A DNA stretch of 60,000 nucleotides from Zygnema cylindricum (Eukaryota; Streptophyta; Zygnematophyceae; Zygnematales; Zygnemataceae): positions 64,001-124,000 of the forward strand of contig JBBHKE010000991.1 in NCBI GenBank assembly GCA_037447655.1. Reading direction: 5' to 3'. Position numbers and translations under genes: made by a program. The notes below the pieces were generated by a model, which saw only the letters and a program-made list of their open reading frames with translations, made no database searches and was not told where the DNA came from. This document shows, piece by piece, positions 1-10,290 of the stretch. The first letter of the stretch is position 1. Every line of letters begins with the position of its first letter.

Positions 1-540
1 TAACATGTGTGTTTTACCTTAAGCACACCCACTACAATCACTTAGATTCTCACTCTCACCGAAGTGAATCCCTTCCATTACTCCCATCTTTTTCATCTCT
101 CTTAACTTATCTATATTCACATGCCCAAGCCTCTTATGCCACAACATTATATCATGAACACCAGTATAATAAAGTTTCTTCTTTTCATTGCTTAAAATCA
201 GCCTAAACATTTCATGGCTACCTTTTTTAACAGTGAAATAAACTTTCTCCTCAAAACTAGCAGTAAAGACTCCCTTCCTAGTGGTAGTATCAAAACCCTT
301 ATCATCTAATAAAGATGTAAAGATGACGTTTTTGTTCAGCTCCGAAAAAAATAATACATTGGAGAATGTAACTATGGATGCCTTTGCTTCTACTTACAAT
401 TTCAGCACTACCTATTCTACAAGAAAAGTAGTGACTATCCTCCCATCCCCGTACTCTATCCCTACGGTGGGAATCTTTCTTATCTTAGTGAACAGGTGTT
501 TTACCTTACACATGTGCATGAAGGCACCTGAATCTATTGA
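1..540 (-). pseudogene. Ty1/copia fragment: protease to GAG-pre-integrase
   Basis: Minus-strand remnant of a copia polyprotein. Near 500-540 the reverse strand encodes IDSGAFMHMC, the retropepsin active-site region (D-S-G-A) with the HMC tail typical of copia proteases. At 19-210 it encodes LWHKRLGHVNIDKLREMKK and a downstream CSGCA, the His/Cys zinc-binding GAG-pre-integrase motif at the start of integrase. The frame between them is broken. The fragment runs off the window at base 1 and is cut at about 538-540 where the LTR of element A begins. It is closest to the B family (compare B2 at 31300-31850). It is a dead fragment. Confidence 0.85.
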
Positions 541-1219
541 AAGTAAGCTTAAGTATGTCTTAGGAATTTGAGACTAGGACTTTGAATATTTTTGGACCAC
601 CAACTATTCAATATTAGTTGTATTTAGTGTGGATTTTTTAGTATCTACTTGAATAGTTATCTTTAAATAAATTAGTATGTACGGCCGCCTGTGAATGTAG
701 ACGTGAAACATATCTACCAGGTTTTTTTGGGTCTAGATATTTTTACTAGACAATTTTGGTCCAAGTACTTAGATTTTTGTGAGTAGATATTCAGGTGAAC
801 TCTCTTCATACGTTTTACATGTTTTTTAGATATTTTGAGTATTTAGTTCAATTAGGATTGATCAATTCAACACAGAATGTACATTCTACATAAAATTAAG
901 TAAATGAGAGCACTAAGTGCAGTTTAAGGTGTTTTGTTTTCTATTGTCTTTGATTTGCTTGTTGTACATGTTTGTTTGGTTGAAATACCTCTTTCATTTG
1001 TAGTTACATATCTTAAAGTTTTAAACTAGTTTGATAGGTATTCCTTTTTGGGTTTGCTTCTGCTAATATGTCAGATAATGGCTCAGCTCCTGCTGCAAGT
1101 GCTCCTATTAGCCCTAGAGCTCCACCTGCTCCTCCAAGGACAAATATCCCAACTGGTGCAAGTGTGACTCCTAGTGGGAGTGGATCACAACCGAGTCTAT
1201 ATGCCCATGAATTTCAACA
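538..1219 (+). repeat. 5' LTR of element A
   Basis: The left edge is where fragment 1-540 stops (TGAAAGTAAG at 538). The right edge is set by CAACA just before the primer-site motif at 1220, the same ending as LTR C. Gag starts inside it at 1068, so its last 152 bases are also coding. No second copy exists in the window, so the left border is uncertain by some bases. Confidence 0.6.
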
Positions 1220-1940
1220 GGTTATAGGCCCACCACCCAAATTGCCTATTTTTTATGGATCGTACTACCTATACTTGGAAGATATGCTGAGCTCCTATTT
1301 TGAAGAGAGGGACTTGTCATCCATTGTGGATGGGACTGCTGATGAGACTGCACCGGATTGGAGAAAGAAAAATCTCCACTGCCTCAACATCTTGAAGCAG
1401 TCTATGACAAAAGAATTGGTAATGTCTTACCTTGAGATTAAAAAGGCTTCTCAAATCTGGTTTACTTTACGTGCTATCTTTGTTCAGCTAGATGTCACTG
1501 TTCCGACTAATATAGCAATAAAGATCTTTGAATTTATATATTTTGGAGGTAGTATATCAGATCAGTGTCATGCTATGAAAAGGTTGTTTCTCCAAAGTTC
1601 TAGTGCAGGTGGTGACTTTTCACCACCTCTGCAGGCTATGTTATCGATGAGAACTTTACCACATGAATATAACGGAGCCATGGATAGGCTTTGAGCTCTT
1701 CGACAACGTTAGTGGAACATACCATTAGCAATGCAATTTATTTTGAGTGAAGAAGCTAACCAGATTTCACAGAGAGGTAAACCTAAGTCTCTTCAAGCAC
1801 TAGCAAATCAGATTTCTTATTCTAAAATTGGCAGTGGCAGTGGTATAGGTAGTGGTCCTAGAAGGCCACCTTTAACATGCTTTTACTGTGACAAGAAAGG
1901 CCATGTTTTTTGGCTTTGTAATGCATATAAGAGAGCATAA
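1068..1940 (+). pseudogene. Copia gag (UBN2-like) with zinc knuckle, element A
   Basis: Nucleocapsid precursor that packages element RNA into virus-like particles. The start codon at 1068 lies in the 5' LTR. The N-terminus is Ala/Pro/Ser rich, followed by the copia-type gag core (W-x4-L.. and helical segments, residues about 50-200). An in-frame TGA at 1692-1694 and another stop near 1708 break it, but the frame resumes and ends with the CCHC knuckle CFYCDKKGHVFWLC (CX2CX4HX4C) near 1880-1920. Further stops at 1938 and about 1990 separate it from protease. Non-functional as it stands. Confidence 0.8.
1220..1236 (+). other. Primer-binding site, half-tRNA(iMet) type, element A
   Basis: GGTTATAGGCCCACCAC matches the complement of the 5' side of the initiator tRNA-Met anticodon arm (GUGGUGGGCCCAUAACC) at 16 of 17 bases and directly follows the LTR. 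It is read through as gag codons (Q-V-I-G-P-P). Drosophila copia and yeast Ty5 are known to use such internal tRNA fragments; use here is inferred. Confidence 0.7.
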
Positions 1941-2081
1941 ACTACAAGAAATTTTCGCTCAAGTTGGGATAAAAGCCGAGTTCCATCTTAGTTAGGTGGA
2001 CGTCCAACAACATTTTCCAACGCACTTCAAGAGGAGGACGTTTGCAGCTTACCCGACAACAGCGAAAAGAAATACTTTGCC

Positions 2082-3230
2082 ATGGCACAAGCAATGGAAG
2101 ACGTGGAGGAAGACGAATGGATGATGGACTTCGATGCATCTGCCCACATGTGCCGCAATTGCCATCTGTTTCAGAATATTCAATCTATTTCACCCATCAA
2201 AATTTATTTTAGTGATGATACACTTGTTGAGTTGAAAGCAAAAGAGAGGGTGGCAGTTATGTTGAATGTAGATGGAAAACCTCTGAAAAGGGTCTTCGAA
2301 GATGTGTTGCATGTCCCACCATTTAAAAGAAACTTTTTCTCTACGTCAATGGTAGAAAAGAAAGGTTTTAAAACTGTATCTGAGAAAGAAAAGAAAACAG
2401 TGATTAAGAATGGGAAAATAGTTGAAAAGGGATTTATTCGAGGAAACACTTTGTATCGGTTGAGTCTTTTAAATGATAATGACAATGATGTTATGTACTT
2501 AAGTGTAATCAGTGATTGTGATTTATGGCATAAACGTTTATGAAATGTGAAATATGATAGATTAGAAAAGATGGTAAATCAAAAAATGGTGGAAAGTGTA
2601 ATAAAATAGTCAAAAACCAACATCAAAAGTATGTGATGGTTGTGCAATGAGAAAAATTCATAAGTTTTTTTTCCCTTTGCAAACTGATCATAGAAGTAGC
2701 AGGGTGCTAGAACTAATTTATTCAGAGGTATGGAGCCATCTAGGTTTCCATCTGTGGGCAGTGCTAAATTTATGCTTACCTTTACTGATGACTATAGTAG
2801 ATTAACTACAGTTTATTTTTTGAAAAGTAAGGATGAAGTCTTTTCAAAATTTAAGGAGTAAAAGGCTTAGGTTGAAAATTTGCATGAGAGAAAGATAGCA
2901 AGATTCAGATCTGATAATGGAAGGGAGTACATTTCTAATGAGTTTGCAAAATTCCTAAAATTGCATGGAATCTCACGTTAGCTAACCTTTTTTTATTTTC
3001 AGAACAAAACAGTGTTTTAGAGAGGATGAATAGAAGCACATCAGAGTGTACTATGACAATGATGGCTAATATGGACATAGATTTCAAATTCAGGGCAGAG
3101 GCTATGAATTGTGCATCGTATGTGAGAAACAGGTTAGAAACAAAAGCAGTAAACGATAACTCCCTTCGAAATGTGGACAGGACAAAAACCAGATGTAAGT
3201 CACTTCAAAGTTTTTGGAAGTAAGATATTA
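2082..3230 (+). pseudogene. Protease and integrase region, element A
   Basis: Protease motif WMMDFDASAHMC at about 2118-2153 has D-F-D in place of the D-S/T-G active site, so it should be inactive. The frame ends with LWHKRL then TGA at 2541-2543, exactly where GAG-pre-integrase would continue with G-H. Integrase follows in shifting frames: an aspartate region near 2720-2800, RSDNGREYIS near 2910-2940, and the C-terminal half at 3026-3223 (MNRSTSEC..., AEAMNCASYVRNR). The catalytic DD(35)E arrangement is traceable but not continuous. Confidence 0.8.
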
Positions 3231-3350
3231 TTGCTAGATAATGATCCAAAAAAATGGAAATTAGTGCTAAAAGGCATACCAGGGATATATCTAGGGTATG
3301 ATAATCATGCCAAGGGTTATAAAGTATAAGACATTAAGACAAATAGAGTC

Positions 3351-4240
3351 GTGGTAGCCAGAAACATCATAGTGAAGGATGAGGGAAAAGAACTAGATGT
3401 ATTTAGTCAACGTATAGATGAAAAGAAAGATCGAAGTGTTGATTATATCTTTTTAGAGGAAAATCCTATGTTTTTCAAAAAAAACATAGAAAATGCATCT
3501 ACATCAACTGAAAGTGACTTGCAATCATCTTCTCCACCAAAAACATAAAGTGTTACGCGCGAAAGAGTTGCAGACTCTCCTCTACCTCAAGCCAGAACTG
3601 AATCACAAGAAGAATCACATGTATCGAGGAGGAGGATCCAACCATCTATACCAGCGACAGAATTTCCATGTGGAGTTAGGCGAAGAGCACGACTCAGGGG
3701 AGAAAATGCAACCTTTGCTAACTCAGCACACACAGAAGAGCCTCTAACGTTGACGGAAGCTTTTTCAAGTAATAAAAGGGAAGACTGGGTGGAAGGAGTC
3801 AATGAAGAAATTAAGTCCATCATGGAGGCCCAAATATGGGATTTGGTGGAACTTCCTCTAAGAAGAGAAGTTATTGGAAATAATTGGTTGTTTAAAATAA
3901 AATTTTACCCAGATAATGTCATAGACAGGTATAAGGCTCGCTTAGTTGCTAAGAGATATAATCAAAAAGAGGGGATAGATTATGAAGAAACTTTTTCACC
4001 AGTTATAAGGTTTCCATCTGTCCGCATCTTACTTACACTTGCTGCCATAGAGGATTTTGAAATCCACCAAATGGATGTGAAAACTGCCTTTTTGCATGGT
4101 GATGTGATGAGGTCATTTATATGAAGTAGCCAAAGGGTTATGAGAAAGCAGGAAAAGAAAATCTTGTGTGCAAACTTTTAAAATCTTTGTATGGCCTAAT
4201 CTAGGCCCCTAGGCAATGGAACCACAAGTTAGATGAGTTC
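3351..4240 (+). pseudogene. Reverse transcriptase N-terminal half, element A
   Basis: 3351-3548 encodes the linker between integrase and RT. 3750-4124 encodes the copia RVT_2 start: EAFSSNKREDWVEGVNEEIK, then [36 protein letters not shown] in pieces, and HQMDVKTAFLHGD. After a frameshift near 4110 it continues through CKLLKSLYGL and APRQWNHKLDEFLTG, with a TAG between them. It stops at the junction with B1 at about 4241, before the catalytic YVDD, so it cannot encode a working RT. Confidence 0.85.
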
Positions 4241-4859
4241 TTAACTGGTTAAACGAACTTTGTGTAACATAGATTCGGTTGTACGGTACTTCGCATGAAA
4301 TAAATGTAACGGACATTTTTTTGGACGGCTGACATCAAAAGTCGGTCTACATCAAACGGCTCACATGCAAGCGTCAGCGGAGGAACCGTGGCATACACCT
4401 ATTGCTTGGCTGAAATCCCGAAGTGCACTAGAATGAGTTAGGAGACAACAGGTGTTTGCCCCTTGTCCGCGTCATACATAAACCGTACAAGAATTACCAC
4501 AACTTGTGCACCTTTCTGTACGATACTATCCTCTGACTGGCTAGGTAAATTAGTAAGAGAAGGTTTACAGGGAGGTTTTAGGACATAGGAAAATGGTAGG
4601 CGGCAACCTCTCTCCCACTGAGCTTGTATACAAAAGGCCAACTTTGACCTCACCTAATTAACAACTGAGAAGAGCAAATTTGGAGATTCCTTTTGCGTCA
4701 GACTCACGAGAGTCGGGCCCTCACAAGGGTGAGGTACGTCAGATCTGTTAGGGTTTAGACTGACTTCTATTCTTAAACAAAGTGAGAAGGCATATTTTAT
4801 CCTAAAGGGCTTACGATAGACTGCTAATTCTGTGTGCTTATGGCTGCCACAGAATTACA
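4241..4859 (+). repeat. 5' LTR of B1, truncated
   Basis: Aligns with the last 650 bases of the 3' LTR: shared ACTTTGTGTAACATAG near 4258 and 9655, and the shared end ATGGCNGCCACAGAATTACA. Its U3 start, including the tRNA-like module, is missing. The last 20 bases are also the first gag codons (ATG at 4840). A degenerate primer site CGTTATGGGTCCAC follows at 4860. Confidence 0.8.
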
Positions 4860-5860
4860 CGTTATGGGTCCACTCTCTAAGGTGCCCGTATTCAACGGAA
4901 TAGGGTTTATCTATTGGGAAACCATGATCAAAGGTGTGCTTCATGAGAAGTAAATATGGGGGATAGTCAGTGGTTGGGTGAGGAGGCCATCAACAAGACT
5001 TGGAGGTCCACCTAGTTTTGGTGGAGTTTGTTTCTCTGGGGATCTAAACAAATAGAGGAGATAAAGGAGGATAATAAAGAAGGTTTTGTCGTTAACAAAG
5101 GACAGGAGAAGGGAAAGGAAACTTTTACTCCGATTGCTCATCCATTGCATCAAGGTCAGCTAAAGAGGCAGTTAAAACAGAGGCGAATGTCGTAGACATT
5201 TGGGTCGACAACAACGAAGTAGCCAAACATCTCATCCTTAGGCATCTCACCCAAGGAGTGGCTACCCCCCATCTAAGGGTAATTAAGGCGGCATAATTCC
5301 GGGAAGCTCTTTTTGATGTATGCAAAAGCAATACAATTCAGCAACAACAACTGGCAGATTAAAGGATTAATTCATAGTCTTACAAAGGGGGGAAATTGTT
5401 GGACTTTTGCAATGACTTAGCTTGACTCTTCATAGAATTTGAGAGTGTTTGACGACAGCTGACAAAAAAGGAAAAGGTGAACACTCTAATCATGAAACTA
5501 CCAGATGAGTACGAAAACATACTGAACCAAGTATAGGAGTTGCCACATCACAAGTGGATTTGGAACTTAGTGGTAGGGATGATCCTTATTCGTGAAAATA
5601 CCATGGAGATTCGGAGAGGAGGGAAGAGTGCACAGGCATTCGCTATCGGAACAGATCGCTGGAACAAGGAATCCAATAAACCCTACAAGAACTATGGAGG
5701 AGGAGATCGTGGAAGTCAAAGAGAGGGATCGGCAAGGGGTCCTCCAATAGGATTTTGTCATTCCTGTAAAAATCCGGGACACTACATGGCTCATTGCAAC
5801 CGGCTTGCTGATCTACAAAACAAGGAGGAATGTGAAAATCAAAATTCAGGTGGAAAGTAA
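4840..5860 (+). pseudogene. Copia gag, element B1
   Basis: Starts MAATELHVMGPLSKVP with the ATG inside the LTR, as in B2. It continues FNGIGFIYWETMIKGVLHEK and then a stop, and is broken by several stops and shifts to about 5530. 5540-5860 is an open stretch with WIWNLVVGMILIRENTMEIR and the CCHC knuckle CHSCKNPGHYMAHC (5757-5800). It is homologous throughout to B2 gag (32960-32100). A TAG falls at the position where B2 has TAA, just before the WIWN segment. Confidence 0.8.
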
Positions 5861-5979
5861 AATGCATTTGTGGCAACGCAAGCGCAAGAGGACGATGTGA
5901 AGGATCTAAACGAGGAGATTGATGATCTTCTTCGGAACGAACAGTTAAAGAAAAAGGAGACTAAACCGGAAATTCCACG

Positions 5980-7673
5980 AAAGTAAAAGTGTGCCTTCAG
6001 AGGTATAAAAGAACTTGAGGGAGGATGGATTGTTGAAACAGGTGCATCTATGCACATGTGTAAAGAGAAGAGGTTGTTGGTGAAGCTTAGGAAGATTTTG
6101 TCAGTTGAGATAAAATATGGAGATGAAAGGGTTGTAACCACTACTTTAGTCGGATGAGTTAATGTGAAAGTCTAGGTAGAAGAAAACAAGTGTACATGGT
6201 AACCCTCAGAGATGTGCTCTATTTATCTCATCTTAACAAGAACCTCATATCTACCTCTGTGCTAGATGATAAAGGTTTTTGAAACAAACACTAAAAAGGG
6301 TGTCTTCATAGCTAGCTTAGAGGGTAACATTTATTTTACACCTGTGAAAGGATGTCAAAGAATGTTCAGGTTGGTCTTGAGTAATGGAAAGAAAGGTCTT
6401 ATGTATTCTTGTGTGAATGATATGATGATTTGGCACAAAAGACATTGGCGTGTGCATGCAGAAAGATTAAAAGAAATGAAGAAAAAGGGAGTGATAGAGG
6501 GAATGCATTTTGGAGATGATGAGATCTTTGGAGATTGTATTGGATGTGCTCAAGGTAAAATACATAAGTTGCCTTTTCCAAAATTTGCCACATATAGGGG
6601 ACTTAATGTACTAAATCTAGTGCACACTGACATCTGGGGACTTGCTAGAGTTCCCTCACATGGAGAAAAGAGGTATATGATGATTGTGACAAATGAGTGG
6701 TCTTGGAACTCAAAGGATTATTTTATTACACACAAGTCAGAGGCAGGCTGGTGGTTTACACAGTATAAAGCCTAGAGTGAAAAGTTACATGGGACACCCA
6801 TTAAGAGAATAAGAAGTGAGGGGGGGTATACCTCAAATCAGTTTGAGAAATATATCAAAGGGGAGGGAATTCAACACCATAAAATTGTTCCAAATAATCC
6901 CGAAAAAATTGGAGTAGCAAAAAGACTAAACACAACTTTAGGGGAGAGTACCGGATGCATGTCGAATGACAAGAAGATAAGAAGACGATTCTGGGCAAAG
7001 GCCATAAACTGTGCTAATTATCTCCGAAATGGGGTACTAACATCAGCTGTAAAAGACAAAACACCTAATAAAACATGGACAGGTAGAAAACCGGTTTTAT
7101 CTCATCTCAAGGTCTTTGAAAGTCAGGCATACACCTTGGACAATGATGAGTCGAAGTGAAAACTTGTCTCAAAGGGAAGACCAGGATATCTAGTTGGCTA
7201 TGATGATGACAGAAAGGGGTACAAAGTATATCACCTTGAGAGGAAAGGTATGTTTCAGACAAAACACTTAGTGGTAATGGATGAACGGAAATCCATGAAT
7301 CCATTTAAATACACAAAAACAGTGAGAATCAAATTTAAAAACGAGCAAGAAGATGCCATATGGAGTGCTGTTACAAAAAAAAATCAACTGAAGGAACAGG
7401 TCTTCCATGAACTCAGAAGATGAACAGTTTACTAATGATGCGATTCAAAGTGAAACAAAAATAATGGAAGAAGAATACGAGGAAAAACAACTCGATCCTA
7501 TCAAAAGGGGAGATGAGGAAAAAGAAAGAAGAAATCCGAGATTCCCATCAATACCAGAATCTGAGTTCGAGGGGGGGCGAAGGAGCACCAAACGGATCGA
7601 GGTGAGACTGCTCAACAACAAGATCACTAAGATGTCTGATCTTAAAGAGATTGCTCAACAACAAGATCACTAA
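5980..7673 (+). pseudogene. Protease and integrase, element B1
   Basis: Protease motif WIVETGASMHMC at about 6027-6060 has Glu where the catalytic Asp should be. GAG-pre-integrase is at 6266-6600: IWHKRHWRVHAERLKEMKK ... CIGCAQGK. The integrase core begins LVHTDIWGLARVPS near 6620 and continues in broken frames past EKLHGTPIKRIRSEGG (the SDNGG motif is damaged). AKAINCANYLRNGVLTSAVK is at 6990-7050. The linker before RT, including PRFPSIPESEFEGGRRSTKR, is at 7407-7673. It closely parallels B2. Confidence 0.8.
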
Positions 7674-9225
7674 GTTGTCTCATCCAAGCGAGCCACATAC
7701 ATATGAAGAAGTTGTGAACAATCCAGAGAGAAAACAATGGGTTACTACTATTAATGAGGAGATGGCTTTCATTATGGAGGCAAATACATGGGAGCTGGTG
7801 GACTGTCCACCAAATAGAAAAACCGATCAGATGTAAGTGGGTTTTTAAACTCAAACTGAACGCAGACAATACCATTGATATATATAAGGCTCGTTTAGTG
7901 GCAAAATGGTATACACAAAAAGAGGGTATTAACTATGAGAAAACTTTTGCTCCTATAATCAAATTTCCTTCAGTCTGGATTCTCCTAAGTTTGGCGGCAG
8001 CGGAAGACATGGAGGTCCACCAAATGGACATAAAAACAACTTTTCTAAATAGAGAACTCGAAGAGAAGATCTTCATGAAGCCACCAGAGGGATTTGCTCA
8101 AAAAGGTGAGGAGAGCAAGGTGTGCAGGTTAATAAAATCATTGTATGGGCTGAAACAGGGGCCAAGGCAATGGAACAAGAAATTAGATGAATTTGTGACC
8201 GGCTTAGGATACCTAAGAATTAGCTCAAATCACTAAATTTACTTAATTGAAGATGAAGTGGGTGTCATTTTTATTGTATTATATGTTGATGATTTATTAG
8301 TGTTAAGTCGGTTATAGGAAAAAATTAATAAACTGAAGAAGGATTTAAAGGGTCGGTTTGATATAAACGATTGAAGAGAGGCTAAATACATCTTAGGGAT
8401 CCAAATGAAAAGAGAAAGGGGGAAAAGAATCATCATATTAACACAGAAAGAGGCAATAGGAAATATGTTAGAAAAATTCCAAATGGAGAAAGCTAACAGT
8501 TTCGCTACTCTAATGGAAATGAAGAAAGTGAGTGAAGGGAGCTGGGAAGAAGGTGTTGTGATCTTAGATGATCGGATGAGTGAAGAAGATGAGGTATTCA
8601 CGATAGGTGTTTCATATAGACAGGTTGTCGGAAGTCTGATCTATTTTATGAACTTCACTAGGCTTGATATTGTAGCAGAAGTTGGAGTTCTCAATAGGGG
8701 TCTTAATGATCCTATAAAGAGAGATTGGGAGGCAGCTAAGAGGGTCATAAGATATCTGGTGGGAACTTGGGACTTATGGTTGCACATGGGCGCGGACAAT
8801 ACTGACATTACCACATGGAGTGATGCCAGTTATGGGGATGCTCCAATGAGGAGATGTATTTCTGGATATGTATTGTATGTTGGAAATAGTGCTTTTGTTG
8901 GAGTAGTAAGCAACAAAAGGTGATTGCTCAGTCCATCATGGAGGCTGAGTATATGGCCTCTTGTTCAGCAGTGAAAGAATTGATGTGAGTGAAGTCATTA
9001 TTGTAAAAGCTTGGTTTTATGAAAGACGGAGTACATAAAATCTTTTGTGATAATCAGGCGACAATAACTTTTGTAGAGAATACAAAGCATCAATTTAAAG
9101 CAAAACATATGGACATAATACTAAGTTTTGTGAGGGAAAAATTTGAGAAAAAAGTTATCAGTTTGGAAAATAAACCAGATGAAGAGATGGTAGCTGACAT
9201 GATGATGATCCCTCTTCCAAATTAA
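7674..9225 (+). pseudogene. Reverse transcriptase and RNase H, element B1
   Basis: RT begins WVTTINEEMAFIMEANTWELVDC (7735-7800) and after a shift continues KWVFKLKLNADNTIDIYKAR, the HQMDIKTTFLN segment and LIKSLYGLKQGPRQWNKKLDEF (7754-8236). The YVDD catalytic loop survives near 8284-8295 (LYVDDLLVLS). The connection domain and RNase H follow at 8405-8923 (WSDASYGDAPMRRCISGYVL) and 9019-9225 (FCDNQATITF, KHMDI, VADMM). Stops and shifts fall between the blocks, so no enzyme is made. Confidence 0.85.
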
Positions 9226-9265
9226 ACTTCAGTAGAGATATGTGTGGACTAAAACTAAAAGTGGA

Positions 9266-9282
9266 CTAGAAAATAAGGGGAG
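9266..9282 (+). other. Polypurine tract, element B1
   Basis: CTAGAAAATAAGGGGAG lies directly before the 3' LTR start TGTAAAAAG. The same tract occurs, inverted, at 28397-28413 in B2. In this family class it primes plus-strand DNA synthesis. Confidence 0.7.
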
Positions 9283-10290
9283 TGTAAAAAGTGATTTTGG
9301 GGGTATTTTCTAGGTCTTATAAATTAAAATAAATCGGGTTAAGATTAAGTCAATAGAGCTAACTCCTACCATCTCTTGATAAGTCCCCACACATGTTGTA
9401 GTCACAAAAGACTAGAGAGGGAGATGGAGTCATAGCTCACGGGAGTAGAAGGTAGGAAGATAGGGAGGATAAGAGTGACAAAGTCACTCTTAACCAAAAC
9501 GGTGAGTCCGGCAGGACTCAAACCTTAGGCCGAATGAGCTAGGCGTTGCCGTCCGTTCTAACCGATTAGTTGTAGAAGATTGTTGGAGTATATAGGGTTT
9601 AAAACCTATTTAAAGATCTAGCCGTAGAAAAAATCATTTAACTAGTTAGACAGACTTTGTGTAACATAGTTTCAGTTGTACAGTACTTCGCATTAAACAA
9701 ATGTAACGGACATTTGTTTAGACAGTTGATATCAAAAGCCGCTCTACATTGAACGTCTCACATGCAAGCAGACATCACAGAATGACCGCGGTTTGCGGCC
9801 ATAGCGTCACCGAAGGACACGTGGTATACTCCCATTGCTTCGAAGAATTCGCGGAGTGCACCAGAACAAGTCAAGAGACAATAAGCGTCTGCCCCTCGGC
9901 CGCATCGTACACTGACCGTACAGGAAGTACCACGGCTTGTGTACCTTACTGTACGATTCACTCCTCCGATTGGCTAAGTACATCTGTAAGAGAAGGTTTA
10001 GAGGGCGGTATTAGAACTAAGGAAAATTGTAGGCAGCCGCCTCTCTCCTACTGAGCTTGTATACAAAAGGCCAACTTTGACCTCATGTAATTAACAGCTG
10101 AGAAGAGCAACTTTTGCGATTCCTTTTACGTCTAACACAGGGGAGTCAAACCCTCACAAGGGTGAGGTTGGTTAGATCGCAAGGTTCAGACTCACTTCTA
10201 TTATTGATCAAAGTGGGAAGGCATATTTTATCCTAGGGGCTTTGCGATAGACTGATAATTCTATGTGCGAATGGCAGCCACAGAATTACA
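9283..10290 (+). repeat. 3' LTR of B1, complete, 1008 bp
   Basis: Begins TGTAAAAAG after the polypurine tract and ends ...CAGAATTACA, aligned to the 5' LTR end at 4859. The final 20 bases carry the orphan gag start ATGGCAGCC. It contains an antisense tRNA-like module at about 9505-9570 (see separate entry). Confidence 0.8.
9505..9570 (-). other. tRNA-like module in LTR, type 1
   Basis: On the minus strand GGTTAGAAC (A-box-like) and GGTTTGAGTCC (B-box-like) lie about 40 bases apart, the spacing found in a tRNA gene. It sits 220-290 bases into the LTR, antisense to the element. It is a resemblance only; no complete cloverleaf was folded. Confidence 0.45.

Larger units (their letters stand above)
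538..4240 (+). mobile_element. Ty1/copia element A, 3' end missing
   Basis: Plus-strand copia element with 5' LTR (about 538-1219), primer site, gag, protease, integrase and the first part of reverse transcriptase. Domain order protease-integrase-RT defines Ty1/copia. Gag (from 1068), protease (2082) and RT (3351, 3750) lie in one reading frame, so the ancestor had a single gag-pol frame; stops and paired frameshifts now break it. Everything after the SLYG region of RT is gone: at about 4241 the sequence jumps into an LTR of element B1. The LTR start is estimated from where the preceding fragment ends. Confidence 0.8.
4241..10290 (+). mobile_element. Ty1/copia element B1 (decayed)
   Basis: Plus-strand B-family copia. 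The 5' LTR is truncated: 4241-4859 aligns with 9639-10290, while the first roughly 355 bases of the 3' LTR (9283-9638) are absent on the left. Internal order is gag, CCHC knuckle, protease, GAG-pre-integrase, integrase, RT, RNase H, then polypurine tract and 3' LTR. It is heavily mutated and has no reading frame of useful length for a full polyprotein. The left junction lies in TTAACTGGTT, which resembles TTAACTAGTT at 9639, so a recombination or deletion at short homology is likely. Confidence 0.85.
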
